The notes below the pieces were generated by a model. That model worked only from the letters and a program-made list of their open reading frames with translations, was not told the origin of the DNA and searched no databases. Shown one piece after another: positions 62,262 through 64,000 of a stretch of DNA of 64,000 nt. The position numbers and the translations under genes were made by a program. The DNA lies in the NCBI GenBank assembly GCA_020639155.1, contig JACKHF010000001.1:868001-932000 (forward strand), written 5' to 3'. Every line of letters begins with the position of its first letter. The stretch's first letter is position 1. This DNA comes from Phycisphaeraceae bacterium (lineage in GTDB: Bacteria; Planctomycetota; Phycisphaerae; Phycisphaerales; UBA1924).

Positions 62262-63008
62262 ATGGTGAGAAGACAGACATATACGGTGAAGGCGTTATTG
62301 TGCGCAACAATGCTTATTACGCCGATAGTGTGCGCACAACAACACACAAAGCTCAACATCGAGTTCCCGCATCCACTCATTACAGAGGTGCTCTTTGCAG
62401 TGCCGACGGGGCTGGAGGGCGATGCAAATCGTGATGGTGTGCGAGACGCAACAGGTGATGAGTACGTTGAGATCGTGAACCCGCATGACAAACCTATTTC
62501 ACTGAAGGGGTACGAGATCTCGGACTGGAACGCGCAGTTCGAGGAATCGGACGCGGGGTGGATCGTCAAGCTTCCGGATCTGACGCTCGAACCCGGTGAG
62601 CGAGCCATCATCTTTAACGGGCTTCACCAGAAATGGGACGGGCCGGTGGGTGATCCTGCAGTCGCACCGAAGGCAAAGAATGAGGCGCTCGGCGATGCAT
62701 ATGTCATCAACTCGCAGAACACATCGAACTACGTTGGACTCAACAACACACGCGATTGCGTTGTGCTGAAGGACACCGGTGGCACCATGATCCACGTCAT
62801 CGCGTGGGAAGACGCTGGGAAGAAGAAGGACGACGACAAGGGCATCATCGAGAGTCTGACCATCCCGGCATCGTGCTTCGTTGAGACCATCAAACCGGTC
62901 CGTCGGCAGAGCGTGGAACGCAAACACAGGGACAGCCCGCTTGTGCCCCATGGTGACAGAGACGGGCTACCATGCTCGCCCGGGCAGTGGCCCGCACCCG
63001 CGAAGTAG
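62262..63008 (+). CDS. secreted lamin-tail-domain protein
   Basis: 248 residues, MVRRQTYTV start (GGGAG upstream). Signal peptide ends near IVCAQ. The body is a lamin tail domain: LITEVLF, DEYVEIVNPHDKPISLKGYEISDWN, LEPGERAIIFNG, LGDAYVINSQ, DCVVLKDTGGTMIHVIAWED. It is an immunoglobulin-like fold used in bacterial surface proteins and secreted nucleases. No catalytic domain is attached. The C-terminus is basic and Pro-rich, without a sorting tail. Confidence 0.85.
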   Translation: MVRRQTYTVKALLCATMLITPIVCAQQHTKLNIEFPHPLITEVLFAVPTGLEGDANRDGVRDATGDEYVEIVNPHDKPISLKGYEISDWNAQFEESDAGWIVKLPDLTLEPGERAIIFNGLHQKWDGPVGDPAVAPKAKNEALGDAYVINSQNTSNYVGLNNTRDCVVLKDTGGTMIHVIAWEDAGKKKDDDKGIIESLTIPASCFVETIKPVRRQSVERKHRDSPLVPHGDRDGLPCSPGQWPAPAK

Positions 63009-63046
63009 AAATAGTTGGGACGCAGACAAACTGGAGTCACGCATCG

Positions 63047-63583
63047 ATGGCATGGATCACGAAGAACTCGGGCACGATGCAGATCGAGCGCAGGTCAGAG
63101 CCCTACCTCACCAGCGCAATGAGGGACGAACTGACCAATGTCTATCTGCCACGGTACGAGACAACGCTCGCTGCGCTACTCCCCGCGCTGCGGATGGTCC
63201 AGCACGAGTACGCGTGGATTCCGTTCCAGGCGATGGAAGAGATCGCGAGCTTTCTGAAGGTCGCACCATCGCAGGTGCTCGACTGCGCAAGCTTCTACGA
63301 GGAGTTCTGGCTCAAACCCCGTGGCAGGCACATCATCGCGGTGTGCCGATCGATCGCGTGCGAGATCTGCGACCACGAAAAGGTCACCAACGCGGTGCGC
63401 GAGCATCTGGGCATCGAGGTCGGCGAGACCACCGACGACGACATGTTCACACTCATTGAGATCGAGTGCATCGGCGCGTGCGGCGGCGCACCATCAATGC
63501 TGGTCGATGAGACACTCTACGAGAACGTGACCGCTGACCAGATCCCGCAGATCGTTGCAAAGGCAAAGCAGAGCGGGCACTGA
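63047..63583 (+). CDS. nuoE: NADH-quinone oxidoreductase subunit E
   Basis: 178 residues from ATG 63047; ATG 63083 is an alternative. Carries a [2Fe-2S] cluster of the thioredoxin-like type in the NADH dehydrogenase module of respiratory complex I. Cluster cysteines are visible in VCRSIACEIC (first pair) and IECIGACGGAPSM (second pair). The helical N-terminal part has LLPALRMVQHEYAWIP and VLDCASFYEEF, typical of NuoE. No other nuo gene is in the window, and a terminator follows 25 bases after the stop, so here it is not followed by nuoF. Homologous chains occur in formate dehydrogenases and hydrogenases, which remain possible. Confidence 0.92.
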   Translation: MAWITKNSGTMQIERRSEPYLTSAMRDELTNVYLPRYETTLAALLPALRMVQHEYAWIPFQAMEEIASFLKVAPSQVLDCASFYEEFWLKPRGRHIIAVCRSIACEICDHEKVTNAVREHLGIEVGETTDDDMFTLIEIECIGACGGAPSMLVDETLYENVTADQIPQIVAKAKQSGH

Positions 63584-63608
63584 GCAAATCTATCCAAATA
63601 ACATAAAC

Positions 63609-63635
63609 GCACCAGTAGTTTGCTGGTGCTTTTTT
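63609..63635 (+). terminator. intrinsic terminator after nuoE
   Basis: Perfect 7-base arms GCACCAG (63609-63615) and CTGGTGC (63623-63629) followed by six T. Confidence 0.92.
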
Positions 63636-63705
63636 GTTGAACCGCAGAGATTGCAGAGGGTGTTGAGAGAGTTTACAGCAAATGCGGTAACATACCCGGT
63701 AGAGT

Positions 63706-64000
63706 ATGGTTATGCCGAACCAACTTCATGCTGACCTGAAACAAACTCGCACGCTGACGGCTGTTGCGATTGGTGCGATTACGCTGTCGTTGTTTGCGCA
63801 AGGCTGCGCCTGGATACTGTGGTCGAATAATACATCACCCGTTGCAGCAACGATGATCTCTGGCGCACTCGTTCTGATATATGCAGCGTGTTTGTCCGCC
63901 GCGTGCACGACAAGCAGCCGCACATCAACCAAGCCCTGGAGCCGCTGGATACTTGCAGTCTTTCTTGCGTTGTTTGCAGCAACACTCCTCTACAGACTTG
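63706..64000 (+). CDS. membrane protein, start only (3' end outside the window)
   Basis: An open frame runs from ATG 63706 (or ATG 63712) to the window end, about 98 codons. It translates to MVMPNQLHADLKQTRTL, then hydrophobic stretches LTAVAIGAITLSLFAQ, ISGALVLIYAACLSA and WILAVFLALFAATLLYRL, separated by short polar loops: three membrane helices so far. No family recognised. Follows the nuoE terminator, so it has its own promoter. Confidence 0.7.
   Translation, partial: MVMPNQLHADLKQTRTLTAVAIGAITLSLFAQGCAWILWSNNTSPVAATMISGALVLIYAACLSAACTTSSRTSTKPWSRWILAVFLALFAATLLYRL

Overview
The window looks like chromosomal DNA from a planctomycete of the class Phycisphaerae. The main reasons are six secreted proteins ending in the two-repeat Cys-bounded EF-hand domain known as the GC-type dockerin, a family I associate with Phycisphaerae; zinc-ribbon proteins of the planctomycete CPECGR style; prepilin-like FTLIELLVV proteins; and many short lipoproteins. 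This is inference from protein content: there is no rRNA gene here, and I found no tRNA gene, CRISPR array, insertion sequence, integrase or phage gene.

Layout. 1-1434 is the 3' part of gyrB. 1486-4452 holds a small DNA-binding-like protein and two tandem paralogous membrane proteins whose upstream DNA is duplicated with them. 4455-10630 (minus) is a MacA-MacB-TolC-type export operon preceded by a DUF4097-like lipoprotein. 11441-13881 is rny-pdxJ. 13884-16588 (minus) has two small lipoproteins and an overlapping aroK-pyrB pair. 16621-18364 has a small charged protein and a HAF-repeat dockerin protein with a strongly folded leader. 18463-25294 (minus, apart from one plus-strand dockerin propeller gene) has an HtrA-type protease, small membrane proteins, an AT-rich FRG-domain gene and class I aldolase fbaB. 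25469-27884 has a phosphoesterase-LamG protein and a small membrane protein.

27892-35621 is a long minus-strand run with holA and three tandem zinc-ribbon membrane paralogs. 35727-36944 is an ABC ATPase. 36961-43285 is the most unusual region: GAF-GAF-HlyD adaptor, PqqD-like/M50 protease/HlyD fusion, and a SecA-type motor that stops before the helical scaffold. Upstream of it on the same strand are two secreted proteins built of three pseudopilin-head-like units each (43593-46543). 46555-49791 holds small hypothetical genes and a LuxR-type regulator. 50020-55976 is a cluster of four dockerin proteins, followed by a prepilin-like protein, a lipoprotein, a DUF4139 protein and an MBL hydrolase. 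61752-64000 has a lipoprotein, a lamin-tail-domain protein, nuoE with a clear terminator, and the start of a membrane protein.

Many genes encode envelope or exported proteins (export pump, HtrA protease, lipoproteins, dockerin proteins, adaptor/protease/SecA-like cassette), so envelope building and secretion are the main theme alongside scattered housekeeping genes. Most start codons below were chosen by Shine-Dalgarno position and by where the recognisable signal peptide or family N-terminus begins.
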